11,122 bases of DNA from an uncultured Candidatus Saccharibacteria bacterium (GCA_945916045.1 CAMEGH010000014.1:1-11122), one strand, 5' to 3'; shown: positions 1-6,578, numbered from the stretch's first letter. A program made the numbers and translations. Notes: a model not told the origin generated them from the sequence alone.

Positions 1-1
1 G

Positions 2-394
2 CCAGAATTGTACGACGCCATGGCCCGTGAGGGCGCCGCCGAATTAGTGCGCGTGTTACCGCAAATTATGAGCGGCGAACTTGCGCCCACACCACAAAAC
101 GACGCCGACGCCGTGTATTGCCAGCTACTTTCTAAAAACGATACGCTTGTGCAGCCGGCCGATTTTACCGCCCCCGAGCTTGAACGCCGTATTCGCGCAC
201 ACCTTGGGTTTCCTAAAACGCGCGTGCCGTTTTGTGGCGAGGAACGAATTGTCACCAAAGCACACATTACAACTGCGCCAAACGAAACGACGATTTTGTG
301 CAAAAATGATACATTACTTGCCATTGACGAACTTGTCGCGCCAAGCGGCAAAACTGTTTCGGTTGAGGCGTTTTTGCGTGGATTGCGCGCATAA
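2..394 (+). CDS. fmt: Methionyl-tRNA formyltransferase, C-terminal part (5' end outside window)
   Basis: The enzyme transfers a formyl group from 10-formyl-tetrahydrofolate to Met-tRNA(fMet), making the initiator tRNA that IF-2 recognises. Only the last 130 residues are present, and the frame is open to the left edge. The start carries the family pattern LYDAMAREGA, followed by a Q-x(7)-YC-x-LLSKND segment and ELERRIRAHLGFPKTR. These mark the end of the catalytic domain and the OB-like C-terminal tRNA-binding domain. The catalytic N-terminal half (HxSLLP-type motif) lies upstream and cannot be checked. The gene ends in TAA and converges on the minus-strand DUF5663-like gene, with a shared terminator about 100 bases downstream. 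Finding it close to infB fits a translation-initiation neighbourhood. Confidence 0.93.
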   Translation, partial: PELYDAMAREGAAELVRVLPQIMSGELAPTPQNDADAVYCQLLSKNDTLVQPADFTAPELERRIRAHLGFPKTRVPFCGEERIVTKAHITTAPNETTILCKNDTLLAIDELVAPSGKTVSVEAFLRGLRA

Positions 395-491
395 ATTTGC
401 GCAAAAAACGCGTTACGCGACTGCAAATCGTACGCAAATTCCGCAAATTATGTCCACTCGCGCATTTGCCAAAATCTCCGCAAATTCCAAC
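395..491. repeat. Cluster of short CGCAAATT motifs downstream of fmt
   Basis: The octamer CGCAAATT occurs at 433-440, 442-449 and 479-486. Its inverse AATTTGCG occurs at 394-401, inside the perfect palindrome TTTGCGCAAA (396-405). The region has no convincing gene: the small frames here have no ribosome binding site. The motifs may be AT-rich drift after the stop codon or a short protein-binding site, and I cannot decide which. Confidence 0.3.
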
Positions 492-521
492 AAAAAACCT
501 CCCAAATTCGGGAGGTTTTTT
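492..521. terminator. Bidirectional intrinsic terminator between fmt and the DUF5663-like gene
   Basis: The GC stem CCTCCC (498-503) pairs with GGGAGG (510-515) around a 6-base loop. It is flanked by A6 on the left (492-497) and T6 on the right (516-521), so the A/T runs extend the pairing and give a U-tract on either strand. It sits between two converging genes and can stop both. Confidence 0.88.
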
Positions 522-538
522 GTACAAAATGCTACAAA

Positions 539-967
539 TTATTGCTGCGTTGATGCCAAAATCGCATCACGATTTTGCGTAATTTCCGCACGTAGTTCGG
601 TCATTACCTGCGCTACAACGTCGCGGTAGTTCGGGCGGTTTACTTCAAGCCATTTGGTTGCCGCGTATTCTGCCTGCAGCGTAAGGTCGTCTGCTGATGC
701 GTTCGACGCCTGCTGCAACTGCACAAACGCCGGATCTTGCTGGAAGTTTGGCACGTGAGCGGTCAGCCACGCCGAAACTTTGGTCACATCTCGGTCGATG
801 ATTCCTTCGAATTCTTCAAACTGCGCATCGGTCAAACCTTCGCTCAGTCGTGCGCCAACGCGCTCTTCAAGCGAAGCGTATACTTGCTCCAAAAATGCGC
901 GTTTTTGCTCGGCTGGCAAATCATTCAAGCCAATCTCTTCTAGGAATTTATCGTCTAATTTAAACAT
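539..967 (-). CDS. DUF5663-like small acidic protein with duplicated C-terminal module
   Basis: A 142-residue acidic protein of unknown function. The first ~55 residues (MFKLDDKFLEEIGL, then LPAEQK, LEERVGARLSEGL and FEEFE) match my memory of DUF5663, a helical family common in Patescibacteria. The family's C-terminal W-L-x(4)-PN[FY] element appears twice, at W67 (WLTAHVPNF) and W106 (WLEVNRPNY), so the module seems duplicated. No membrane segment, signal peptide or catalytic motif is visible. The ATG at 967 has an AAGGAG site about 11 bases upstream (979-984) and its own extended -10 promoter at 1024-1032. It lies 95 bases downstream of infB on the same strand but is probably transcribed mainly on its own. 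The family call is from memory and is moderately sure; the coding call is firm. Confidence 0.8.
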   Translation of the reverse strand: MFKLDDKFLEEIGLNDLPAEQKRAFLEQVYASLEERVGARLSEGLTDAQFEEFEGIIDRDVTKVSAWLTAHVPNFQQDPAFVQLQQASNASADDLTLQAEYAATKWLEVNRPNYRDVVAQVMTELRAEITQNRDAILASTQQ

Positions 968-1023
968 GGGTTGTCCCGCTCCTTCTTACTTTTACCCTTA
1001 AATAGGTAATGGATTCTACCTCG

Positions 1024-1052
1024 ATTATAGCATATTCACGATAATCGCAACA
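1024..1052 (-). promoter_or_regulatory. Extended -10 promoter of the DUF5663-like gene
   Basis: Reading the minus strand, a perfect TATAAT (1029-1024) is preceded directly by TGC (1032-1030). The -35 is weak: TGTTGC at 17 bases spacing, or TTGCGA at 15. The predicted start is near 1017, giving a leader of about 50 bases with a good Shine-Dalgarno. Confidence 0.65.
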
Positions 1053-1066
1053 CTCTGGGCGATTAT
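1041..1066 (-). promoter_or_regulatory. 8-bp hairpin overlapping the infB stop codon
   Basis: ATAATCGC (1041-1048) and GCGATTAT (1059-1066) are perfect complements around a 10-base loop. The infB stop codon lies inside one arm. No U-run follows on the minus strand, so it is more likely a 3'-end stabiliser or weak pause than an intrinsic terminator. It overlaps the -35 area of the next gene's promoter. Confidence 0.5.
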
Positions 1067-2835
1067 TTTAGTGTGCGCTTTACCAATTCACGGGTAAAGA
1101 ATTCGAGCTTGTCGCCTTCTTCTACCTGCAACTTCTTTTGCGTTTTTAGGCTAAGGCCGCACATTTCGCCTTCGAAGACCTCTTTGGCTTCTTGTTGTTG
1201 GCGCTGCACTTTAGACACTTCGGCTTCTGCCACAACTTCGTCGCCGCGGCGAACGCGCACAAGCAAACCTGCGGCAACTTTTCCGCTCAAAACTTCGCCA
1301 CCAGCAATGACTTCTTCTTTGGTGGTGCGGAAGACGCCCTTCACCTTCAATGCGCCAACTTCGGTTTCCACGACCTCTGGTGCGAGCAACGCTTCCATGC
1401 TTTGGCGAGCGTCGTCTAGCAGTTCGTAAATAATGCTATAAATGCGCACATTTACTTTATCGCGCGCGGCCAAACGCTTGACGGCTGGCGGCAAGTCAAC
1501 GTTAAAGCCGTACACAATCGTTTTTTCGTCGGCGGCTAAACGTACGTCGTTTTCGCTAATATTGCCAATGCCGCTGCCGACAATTCGCAGCGTCACCGCG
1601 CCTTCCGTATCCACCAAGCGCAAGCTGTCCATAACACTAGTCAGTGAGCCTTGCACGTCGGCTTTTACGATCACGTTAAATTCTTGGCTGTCGTGTTTTT
1701 GGTCCATCTTCTTCAGAAGGTCGGCGCTGGTAACATTGGTGCTGGCAGCGGCTTTTTCTTGTTCCAAGCGATTCTTTTCAGCCAATTGGCGGGCAGCTTT
1801 TTCGTTCTTAACCGAAATAAACGTATCGCCAAATTGCGGCAATTGTTTAAAACCCGTTACCGTTACTGGTGTTGAAGGGCCGGCTTTCTTGAGCGTGTCA
1901 TTTTTGTAATCAAGCAAGGTACGAATTTTGCCGTACGTCGCGCCCGCCACAATAAATTTACCCGGCGCAAGTTCGCCCTGTTCAATCAGCAGGTTCACGA
2001 CCGAACCTTTGCCGACTTCTTTGTGCGCTTCAATCACCAAACCGCGAGCTGGCACGTCAACGTCAGCTTTGAGCTCTTCCATGTCGGCAATCAGCAAGAC
2101 GCTTTCAAGCAATTTATCGAGGTTGGTGCGCTTTTTGGCACTTACTTCAATCATAATTGCGTCGCCGCCCCATTCTTCTGGGTTCAAGCCGTGTTCGGTC
2201 GCCAGCTGGGTTTTTACGAGCTGTGGATTTGCGGTGTCTTTATCCATTTTGTTGATAGCCACCACAATTTTGGCATTCGCGTTGCGCGCAAAACGAATTG
2301 CTTCTACGGTTTGTGGCTTCACGCCGTCATCTGCCGCTACCACAATAATCACCACGTCGGTTAACACCGCACCGTGCTGGCGAAGCGCTGCAAAGGCTTC
2401 GTGCCCCGGCGTGTCAAGCAAGGTAATCGCGCGGTCGTTCTTGATCGTTTGATACGCGCTAATGTGCTGTGTAATACCGCCAGCTTCGCCTTCTACTACT
2501 TCGGTATCAAGCAATGCGTCAAGCAAACTGGTCTTTCCGTGGTCAACGTGGCCCATCACGGCAACAATCGGCGGACGTTCCACCGCGTTTTCCGACAAAT
2601 CATACGCTTCACGCGTTGGCAGCGCGGCGTCGCCTTCCTTGCGTTCTAGTTTGGCATCAATGCCGAGCTCTTCTACAATGATCGTGGCTGTTTCAAAATC
2701 AATTTTTTGGTTGATTGTGGCAGCAATACCATTCTTAAACAACTCGCCAACCAGAGTTGTAACAGGTAGATTTAGAGTCTCCGCAAGCTCCCCTACTGTA
2801 ATTGAATCACCAATAGAAACGATTTTCTCTTGCAT
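1063..2835 (-). CDS. infB: Translation initiation factor IF-2
   Basis: This GTPase brings formyl-Met-tRNA to the 30S subunit and promotes 50S joining. The 590-residue product has an IF2_N-like domain at ~12-58 (VGELAETLNLP and following). The G domain follows: G1 GHVDHGKT at 95-102, G2 GGITQHI from 119, G3 DTPGHEAF at 141-148, G4 NKMD at 195-198 and G5 SAKK at 232-235. Domains II-IV follow, with the typical VIVKADVQGSLTSV segment and a C-terminal beta barrel. It is much shorter than enterobacterial IF-2 (~890 residues) because the long N-terminal extension is absent. I chose ATG 2835 because AAGGAG lies 7 bases upstream; the frame stays open to a TTG at 2880 without a good site. It lies 72 bases downstream of the S1 gene on the same strand, probably as one operon. 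Confidence 0.97.
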   Translation of the reverse strand: MQEKIVSIGDSITVGELAETLNLPVTTLVGELFKNGIAATINQKIDFETATIIVEELGIDAKLERKEGDAALPTREAYDLSENAVERPPIVAVMGHVDHGKTSLLDALLDTEVVEGEAGGITQHISAYQTIKNDRAITLLDTPGHEAFAALRQHGAVLTDVVIIVVAADDGVKPQTVEAIRFARNANAKIVVAINKMDKDTANPQLVKTQLATEHGLNPEEWGGDAIMIEVSAKKRTNLDKLLESVLLIADMEELKADVDVPARGLVIEAHKEVGKGSVVNLLIEQGELAPGKFIVAGATYGKIRTLLDYKNDTLKKAGPSTPVTVTGFKQLPQFGDTFISVKNEKAARQLAEKNRLEQEKAAASTNVTSADLLKKMDQKHDSQEFNVIVKADVQGSLTSVMDSLRLVDTEGAVTLRIVGSGIGNISENDVRLAADEKTIVYGFNVDLPPAVKRLAARDKVNVRIYSIIYELLDDARQSMEALLAPEVVETEVGALKVKGVFRTTKEEVIAGGEVLSGKVAAGLLVRVRRGDEVVAEAEVSKVQRQQQEAKEVFEGEMCGLSLKTQKKLQVEEGDKLEFFTRELVKRTLK

Positions 2836-2868
2836 ACATAAACTCCTTCTCCCCGCTACAACCCTGTT

Positions 2869-2900
2869 GCGCGGCTTCAACGCGGGAGTTTCACCCGCGC
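2869..2900 (-). promoter_or_regulatory. Competing hairpins in the S1-infB intergenic leader
   Basis: CCCGCG (2894-2899) can pair with CGCGGG (2881-2886), giving a tight 6-bp stem with a 7-base loop. The overlapping CCGCGC (2895-2900) can instead pair with GCGCGG (2869-2874). The two stems share an arm and exclude each other. No U-run follows, so termination is unlikely. They lie upstream of the infB ribosome binding site (about 2843-2848) and do not cover it. Confidence 0.45.
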
Positions 2901-2907
2901 ACTATTA

Positions 2908-3978
2908 TTATTTTTTGTTGCCTAAGCCAAGGCTAATTTTTCGACTATCTTTGTCGATATCAAGAATCACAAATTCCTTGCGTTCGTTGAGCGTAAATAC
3001 CTTTTCTGGATCAGCTGCATTTGCGCCGCCAAGTTCAGAAATGTGTACCAATGCTTCGATTGCTGGGCTAATTTGCACGAATGCACCAAACGGTGTAATG
3101 CGCGTAACGGTACCTTCAACCTTATCGCCCTTGCTGAAGTTTTCTACCTCAGTAAGCCATGGGTCCTGGGTCAATTGCTTCATGCTCAAGCTCAAGCGGT
3201 CTTTATCGATTGCGATGATTTTCGCTTTGATTGTTTGACCAACCTTCACGTATTCACCAGGGTTATTCACACGTTCCCAGCTAATTTCCGAGATGTGCAC
3301 CAAACCTTCGATACCTTCAACGTTTACAAAGACACCAAAGTCGACAACACCAGTTGCAACGCCTTCTACTTCGTCGCCAATTGCGAGTTTTTCGAACCGT
3401 TCAGCCAAGCCGTCTTTTACTGCTTCTTTTTCGCTGAAGATAAGCTTGTTGGCTTTGCGGTCTGCATCAAGAATGCGCACCTTCATGTCTTTGCCAACCA
3501 AGTTGTTCAAACGTTGCAAGATTTCATCTTTGTCGCTTGAGCCAACACGTGGGTAATGTTCAGCCGAAAGTTGTGATACTGGGAGGAACCCACGTACACC
3601 TTCGTATTCTACCAACAAACCACCACGGTTTGCGTCGTATGGTTGCACTTCGATGATGTCGCCTGCTTCAAGCTTCGCAGCAACTTCTTCCCAACCGCGG
3701 TCTTTTGCGGCTTTGCGAAGGCTGAGCAAGCTCATGCCGTTATCAAGTTCGGTATCAACCACGCTGGCAGTAACTTCGTCACCTTCAGCGATGTTGCGTG
3801 AAAACCCAACTTCACGGCGTGGAACAAATCCAACGCCCTGTGCACCGAGGTCAATCAACACCTCATGTTTTTTTAGACTTAATACAGTTCCGGTGATAAC
3901 TTCACCAGCAGTGATCTGCTTTGCACTCGTGTCTGCACCAGCGAGCAGGTCATCCATTGTTAGTTTGGCGTTTGCCAT
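2908..3978 (-). CDS. rpsA: Ribosomal protein S1-type RNA-binding protein, four S1 domains
   Basis: This probably binds the 5' region of mRNA on the 30S subunit. The 356-residue product has four S1/OB repeats at ~25-88, 105-183, 199-268 and 284-352. The last two are the most canonical (FGVFVNVEGIEGLVHISEIS at ~214-233; FGAFVQI and ALVHISEL at ~298-316). Proteobacterial S1 has six domains and ~557 residues, so this is a short form like those of Gram-positive and CPR bacteria. The ATG at 3978 has AAGGAAA a few bases upstream (3982-3988). It ends in a lysine-rich tail and TAA. infB follows 72 bases downstream. An extended -10 lies upstream at 4045-4053. I use the symbol in the broad sense; ribosome association is inferred. 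Confidence 0.9.
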   Translation of the reverse strand: MANAKLTMDDLLAGADTSAKQITAGEVITGTVLSLKKHEVLIDLGAQGVGFVPRREVGFSRNIAEGDEVTASVVDTELDNGMSLLSLRKAAKDRGWEEVAAKLEAGDIIEVQPYDANRGGLLVEYEGVRGFLPVSQLSAEHYPRVGSSDKDEILQRLNNLVGKDMKVRILDADRKANKLIFSEKEAVKDGLAERFEKLAIGDEVEGVATGVVDFGVFVNVEGIEGLVHISEISWERVNNPGEYVKVGQTIKAKIIAIDKDRLSLSMKQLTQDPWLTEVENFSKGDKVEGTVTRITPFGAFVQISPAIEALVHISELGGANAADPEKVFTLNERKEFVILDIDKDSRKISLGLGNKK

Positions 3979-4044
3979 AAGTTTCCTTAGTTAATCTCCC
4001 CGACATGCGAGAAAACTCACTAAAACTCCTTCCTTATCGTTTAT

Positions 4045-4053
4045 ATTCTATCA
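4045..4053 (-). promoter_or_regulatory. Extended -10 promoter upstream of the S1 gene
   Basis: On the minus strand TGA precedes TAGAAT (4050-4045), matching an extended -10 (TGn plus hexamer, 5/6 to consensus). No good -35 lies at 16-18 bases. The predicted start is near 4038, giving a ~60-base leader. It would drive the S1-infB operon. Confidence 0.5.
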
Positions 4054-4143
4054 AGGCGTAGAAAATACACCATGATACTCGCCCTTCATTGTACAGGAGT
4101 TGGCAACAGATGTAAAGCGGAGCGCGATTGAGACGGGTGCAAA

Positions 4144-4737
4144 CTATTTGCGGCCGTAGCCAAAGTGGTAGTACACGTAGCCAGCGCCAAGGATTGCCAC
4201 CAGGCCAACCGCCATCATCACGGCGTCTTCAACTGGGCCGGTTTCTGGCAATTCGCCAGCGTGTTGCGGTTCTTGCGCCGCCTGTGGACCGCCGCCGGTG
4301 CGCGCAATTGGGCCGTTACTCACGAGTGCGTCAGTGTCAGTTGCCGGGTCGTTTGCGGCAATTTCGTTGCTTGGCGCAGGCTGTGCTGCGTCATCGTTTG
4401 TGGCGTTCTCTTCTGTGGTAGGTTCTGCGTTGTTTTCGTCGGTTGTAGCAGATTCATCGCCAGCCTCGTCGTTCGCAGTTTCTTCTTCGCGATTTTCATC
4501 AGTCGCATCATCTGTGGCGTTTTCGTCGGTTGCGCCGTCGCTATCTGGCGTTGTTTCCTCGGCGTCGTCGCCGGGCACTTCGGTTACCGTGCCCGAATTA
4601 ATTTCTTCCGAAGTTACCAACGCGGCGCGATCTGCACTGCGGCGCTGCGAAATCACAATTCCACCTACCACTAATGCCGCCAATAAAACGCCAACAATCA
4701 CAAATGACAGAATCGAACCAGATTGTTGTTTATTCAT
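4144..4737 (-). CDS. LPXTG cell-surface protein with acidic low-complexity linker
   Basis: A 197-residue predicted surface protein. The N-terminus (residues 9-30) is a strong hydrophobic segment followed by QRR, either a signal peptide or an anchor; no clear A-x-A cleavage site is visible. Residues ~43-145 form an acidic D/E/T/N/A-rich linker. The C-terminus is a complete sorting signal: LPETG at 163-167, a hydrophobic helix at ~170-190, and the tail GYGRK. In this motif class sortase cuts between T and G and links the protein to the envelope. The upstream frame runs on to 4788, but ATG 4737 has an AAGGG site 7 bases upstream and gives the normal signal-peptide layout. No globular domain is visible, so it may be a spacer or stalk. 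It is divergent from the ROK operon, and no sortase gene is in the window. Confidence 0.85.
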   Translation of the reverse strand: MNKQQSGSILSFVIVGVLLAALVVGGIVISQRRSADRAALVTSEEINSGTVTEVPGDDAEETTPDSDGATDENATDDATDENREEETANDEAGDESATTDENNAEPTTEENATNDDAAQPAPSNEIAANDPATDTDALVSNGPIARTGGGPQAAQEPQHAGELPETGPVEDAVMMAVGLVAILGAGYVYYHFGYGRK

Positions 4738-4779
4738 AAAATAACCCTTCAAATACCTACAATTGTATACTTTGATTAT

Positions 4780-4808
4780 ATTATACACTGCTTAGCGTAA
4801 CAATGCAA
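4780..4808 (-). promoter_or_regulatory. Promoter of the LPXTG protein gene
   Basis: On the minus strand a perfect TATAAT (4785-4780) lies 17 bases from TTGCAT (4808-4803; 3/6 to consensus). The predicted start is near 4773, giving a ~35-base leader with a Shine-Dalgarno. It faces away from the ROK promoter about 50 bases to the right. Confidence 0.6.
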
Positions 4809-4852
4809 GTTTTTGGTGAGATTTTACGCTCCTGTGGCGCGCGCCCAATTTG

Positions 4853-4861
4853 TGCTACACT
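4853..4861 (+). promoter_or_regulatory. Extended -10 placed for a leaderless ROK transcript
   Basis: TGC (4853-4855) directly precedes TACACT (4856-4861; 4/6 to TATAAT). The hexamer ends exactly six bases before ATG 4868, so transcription should begin at or next to the start codon. No Shine-Dalgarno lies in front of this ATG. Confidence 0.6.
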
Positions 4862-4867
4862 ATTTGT

Positions 4868-5683
4868 ATGATTGTTACAGTTGACACGGGGGGCACCAAG
4901 ACGCTGGTAGCCGTTTTCACAAACAAGGGGGAAATGAAGGCGCATGTGCGGTTTCCGACGCCTAAAAACACTGTAAAATACTTGGCGCTTTTGCGTGAAG
5001 CGCTGGCAGAATTGCCTATTCGCGGCAAAGTAGACGCCGTGGCAATTGCACTGCCGGGCATCATTAAAGACGATATCGCCATCTGGTGCAAAAACCTTGG
5101 CTGGCAAAATTTTGATATTAAAAAAGCACTTGACCCTCTATTTGATGGCGCGCCAATTTTTGTTGAAAATGACGCAAATTTGGCAGGCCTTGCCGAAGCC
5201 CGCATGCTAAAACCGCTGCAATCATCGGTATTGTACGTAACCGTAAGCACCGGCATTGGCACTGGTTTTGTAACCGATGGCGAAATTAACAAAGGGATGC
5301 GCTGCAGCGAAGGCGGCCAAATGCTGGTTGAATTTGATGGCCGCGTACGCCAATGGGAAAGTTTTGCCAGCGGCCAAGCCATTTTTGAAACATACGGCAA
5401 ATTTGGCAGCGAAATTAAAAGCAAACGCCAATGGCGCCACATTGCTGATCGCATTTCGCGCGGGTTTTTGGCGATTATTCCCCTTTCACAACCCGATATT
5501 ATCGTGATTGGCGGCAGCATGGGCACGCAATTTAAACAATACGCCGAATATTTAACCGGCTACCTGGAAGAAGGGTTGCCGCCGCACATTAAACGGCCGC
5601 AATTTATTCAGGCACGCCACCCCGAACACGCTGTTGTGTACGGAGGCTACTACTATGCAACCGATCAGCTCACTCGTCGCTAA
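4868..5683 (+). CDS. ROK-family sugar kinase-like protein lacking the zinc motif
   Basis: A 271-residue actin-fold ATPase of the ROK family (glucokinase, fructokinase, N-acetylmannosamine kinase and repressors). The N-terminal phosphate loop is VDTGGTKT at 5-12. The substrate/catalytic region is VENDANLAGLAEA, with the expected catalytic Asp at 102. The TGIGTGFVTDGEINKG segment is phosphate 2. The adenosine motif is IIVIGGSMG at ~211-219. No helix-turn-helix precedes the kinase, so it is a kinase type rather than a repressor. Unusually, the ROK zinc motif CxCGxxGCxE is absent, and the GH dipeptide that usually contributes His to zinc or substrate binding reads GGQ (Q151). Sugar specificity cannot be told. 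ATG 4868 is six bases after an extended -10, predicting a leaderless mRNA. Its end overlaps the metalloprotease gene by 29 bases. Confidence 0.88.
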   Translation: MIVTVDTGGTKTLVAVFTNKGEMKAHVRFPTPKNTVKYLALLREALAELPIRGKVDAVAIALPGIIKDDIAIWCKNLGWQNFDIKKALDPLFDGAPIFVENDANLAGLAEARMLKPLQSSVLYVTVSTGIGTGFVTDGEINKGMRCSEGGQMLVEFDGRVRQWESFASGQAIFETYGKFGSEIKSKRQWRHIADRISRGFLAIIPLSQPDIIVIGGSMGTQFKQYAEYLTGYLEEGLPPHIKRPQFIQARHPEHAVVYGGYYYATDQLTRR

Positions 5684-6122
5684 ACTGCGCCGCGATTTTG
5701 CGCAACTTACGTTTGTAGAAGCCGATGTTTCACGCTGGTCTGCCAAAACGCAAACGGTGTATTTTGCGCCGCACAGCCCACACGCCGAATGGGTGCTTTT
5801 GCACGAACTTGGCCACGCCTGCTTGCAGCACGCCGATTACCGCCGCGACGTCGAGCTTTTAGCCATGGAGCGCGACGCGTGGGAATACGCCACCAAAACG
5901 CTGACGCCAAAATATAACATTACGATCGAGCCGGATTTTATTGAAGATCACCTCGATACGTATCGCGACTGGCTCCACGCCAAAAGTACCTGTCCTCGTT
6001 GCACGCTTACTGGGGTCGAAACCAGCAAACAAGCCTACCGCTGCCTCGGCTGCCAGCACGTCTGGAACACCAACAAGGGCACGCAAACGCGCGTTCGCCG
6101 CTACAGTCGGTCTTCCGCCTAA
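5655..6122 (+). CDS. ImmA/IrrE-like HExxH zinc metalloprotease with C-terminal zinc ribbon
   Basis: A 155-residue protein with a gluzincin active site, HELGH at 50-54. A downstream helix (VELLAMERDAWEYA, ~67-80) should supply the third zinc ligand, probably E72 as in the ImmA/IrrE E-x-x-A pattern. The C-terminal third holds two CxxC pairs, C113/C116 and C130/C133, forming a zinc ribbon. ImmA/IrrE proteases often cleave a partner repressor, but no XRE-type repressor is in the window, so the substrate is unknown. The ribbon could bind nucleic acid or protein. ATG 5655 has GGAGG 8 bases upstream, inside the ROK gene, so the genes overlap by 29 bases and are probably translationally coupled. An in-frame GTG at 5634 lacks a good site. 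It ends in TAA before a strong terminator. Confidence 0.83.
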   Translation: MQPISSLVAKLRRDFAQLTFVEADVSRWSAKTQTVYFAPHSPHAEWVLLHELGHACLQHADYRRDVELLAMERDAWEYATKTLTPKYNITIEPDFIEDHLDTYRDWLHAKSTCPRCTLTGVETSKQAYRCLGCQHVWNTNKGTQTRVRRYSRSSA

Positions 6123-6137
6123 AAAACCTAGCGACAC

Positions 6138-6168
6138 AAAATACACCTCCACAACAGAGGTGTATTTT
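6138..6168. terminator. Bidirectional terminator between the metalloprotease and KGG genes
   Basis: AAAATACACCTC (6138-6149) and GAGGTGTATTTT (6157-6168) form a perfect 12-bp stem with a 7-base loop. T5 is present on the plus side and an A-run on the other. The symmetry suits the converging genes on both sides. Confidence 0.88.
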
Positions 6169-6189
6169 TGTTCAGTCGCGATTGAGTAG

Positions 6190-6456
6190 TTACGCTACGA
6201 GCTGTGCGTCGTCTTGGGTTGTGTCCTGGGTAACAGGGATCGCCACCACGTTTGTTTGCGTTGCCGCTTTTTTACCACGTCGGCTAATGCGACCACCTTT
6301 TGCGCCAGCAATTCGTGCTAGCTCTGGGTTTGCGGCGAATCCGCCAGTTCGGCCTTTTTTGCCGCCCATCGCACCGATACGTGCATAAAAGTCAGCGCCG
6401 TGCTTTTTCTTGTTGGTTAATGCAGCTTTAGCGCCACCGTTTTTTGTACCTGCCAT
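6190..6456 (-). CDS. KGG-repeat (general stress protein type) small basic protein
   Basis: An 88-residue, Gly/Lys/Arg-rich protein, probably cytoplasmic and disordered. Residues ~6-62 hold repeated KGG-type elements: NGGAKAALTNKKKHG, FYARIGAMGGKKGRTGGF, then NPELARIAGAKGGRISRRG. This resembles the stress-induced KGG motif of GsiB- and YciG-type proteins, and short versions are common in Patescibacteria. The last ~25 residues are neutral to acidic (TQDDAQ) and lack repeats. No enzyme motif is visible; nucleic-acid binding or desiccation protection would be guesses. ATG 6456 has GAGGAG 8 bases upstream. A near-consensus promoter (TTGACA, 17 bases, extended -10) implies high expression, with a leader of about 85 bases that can fold. 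A bidirectional terminator follows. Confidence 0.85.
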   Translation of the reverse strand: MAGTKNGGAKAALTNKKKHGADFYARIGAMGGKKGRTGGFAANPELARIAGAKGGRISRRGKKAATQTNVVAIPVTQDTTQDDAQLVA

Positions 6457-6484
6457 GCAGAGTTCTCCTCATTTATTAAAAAGA

Positions 6485-6508
6485 TTTCCACACAAATAAA
6501 TGCGGAAA
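6485..6508 (-). promoter_or_regulatory. Hairpin in the KGG gene 5' leader
   Basis: On the minus-strand RNA, UUUCCGCA (6508-6501) pairs with UGUGGAAA (6492-6485), 8 bp with one G-U pair around an 8-base loop. It sits in the ~85-base leader, about 20 bases upstream of the ribosome binding site. It may stabilise the mRNA or be regulatory. Confidence 0.4.
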
Positions 6509-6549
6509 CCCTCTCACTTTTACCTCACACGTGATATGTGTATGTTTTA

Positions 6550-6578
6550 AATATAACACAGCTTGTGCTTTTTGTCAA
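6550..6578 (-). promoter_or_regulatory. Near-consensus promoter of the KGG gene
   Basis: On the minus strand, perfect TTGACA (6578-6573), a 17-base spacer ending in TGT, then TATATT (6555-6550). This is a full -35 plus an extended -10 and one of the strongest-looking promoters in the window. The predicted start is near 6543. Confidence 0.8.

Noticed and set aside
1063..2880. IF-2 start at the upstream TTG (2880)
   Set aside because: The ATG at 2835 has AAGGAG at ideal spacing, and the first 15 residues of the long form run through the intergenic hairpins and look non-coding.
4144..4737. Type IV prepilin reading of the N-terminus of the LPXTG protein
   Set aside because: A Gly precedes the hydrophobic stretch, but Phe/Met at +1 and Glu at +5 are missing, while a full LPXTG sorting signal is present.
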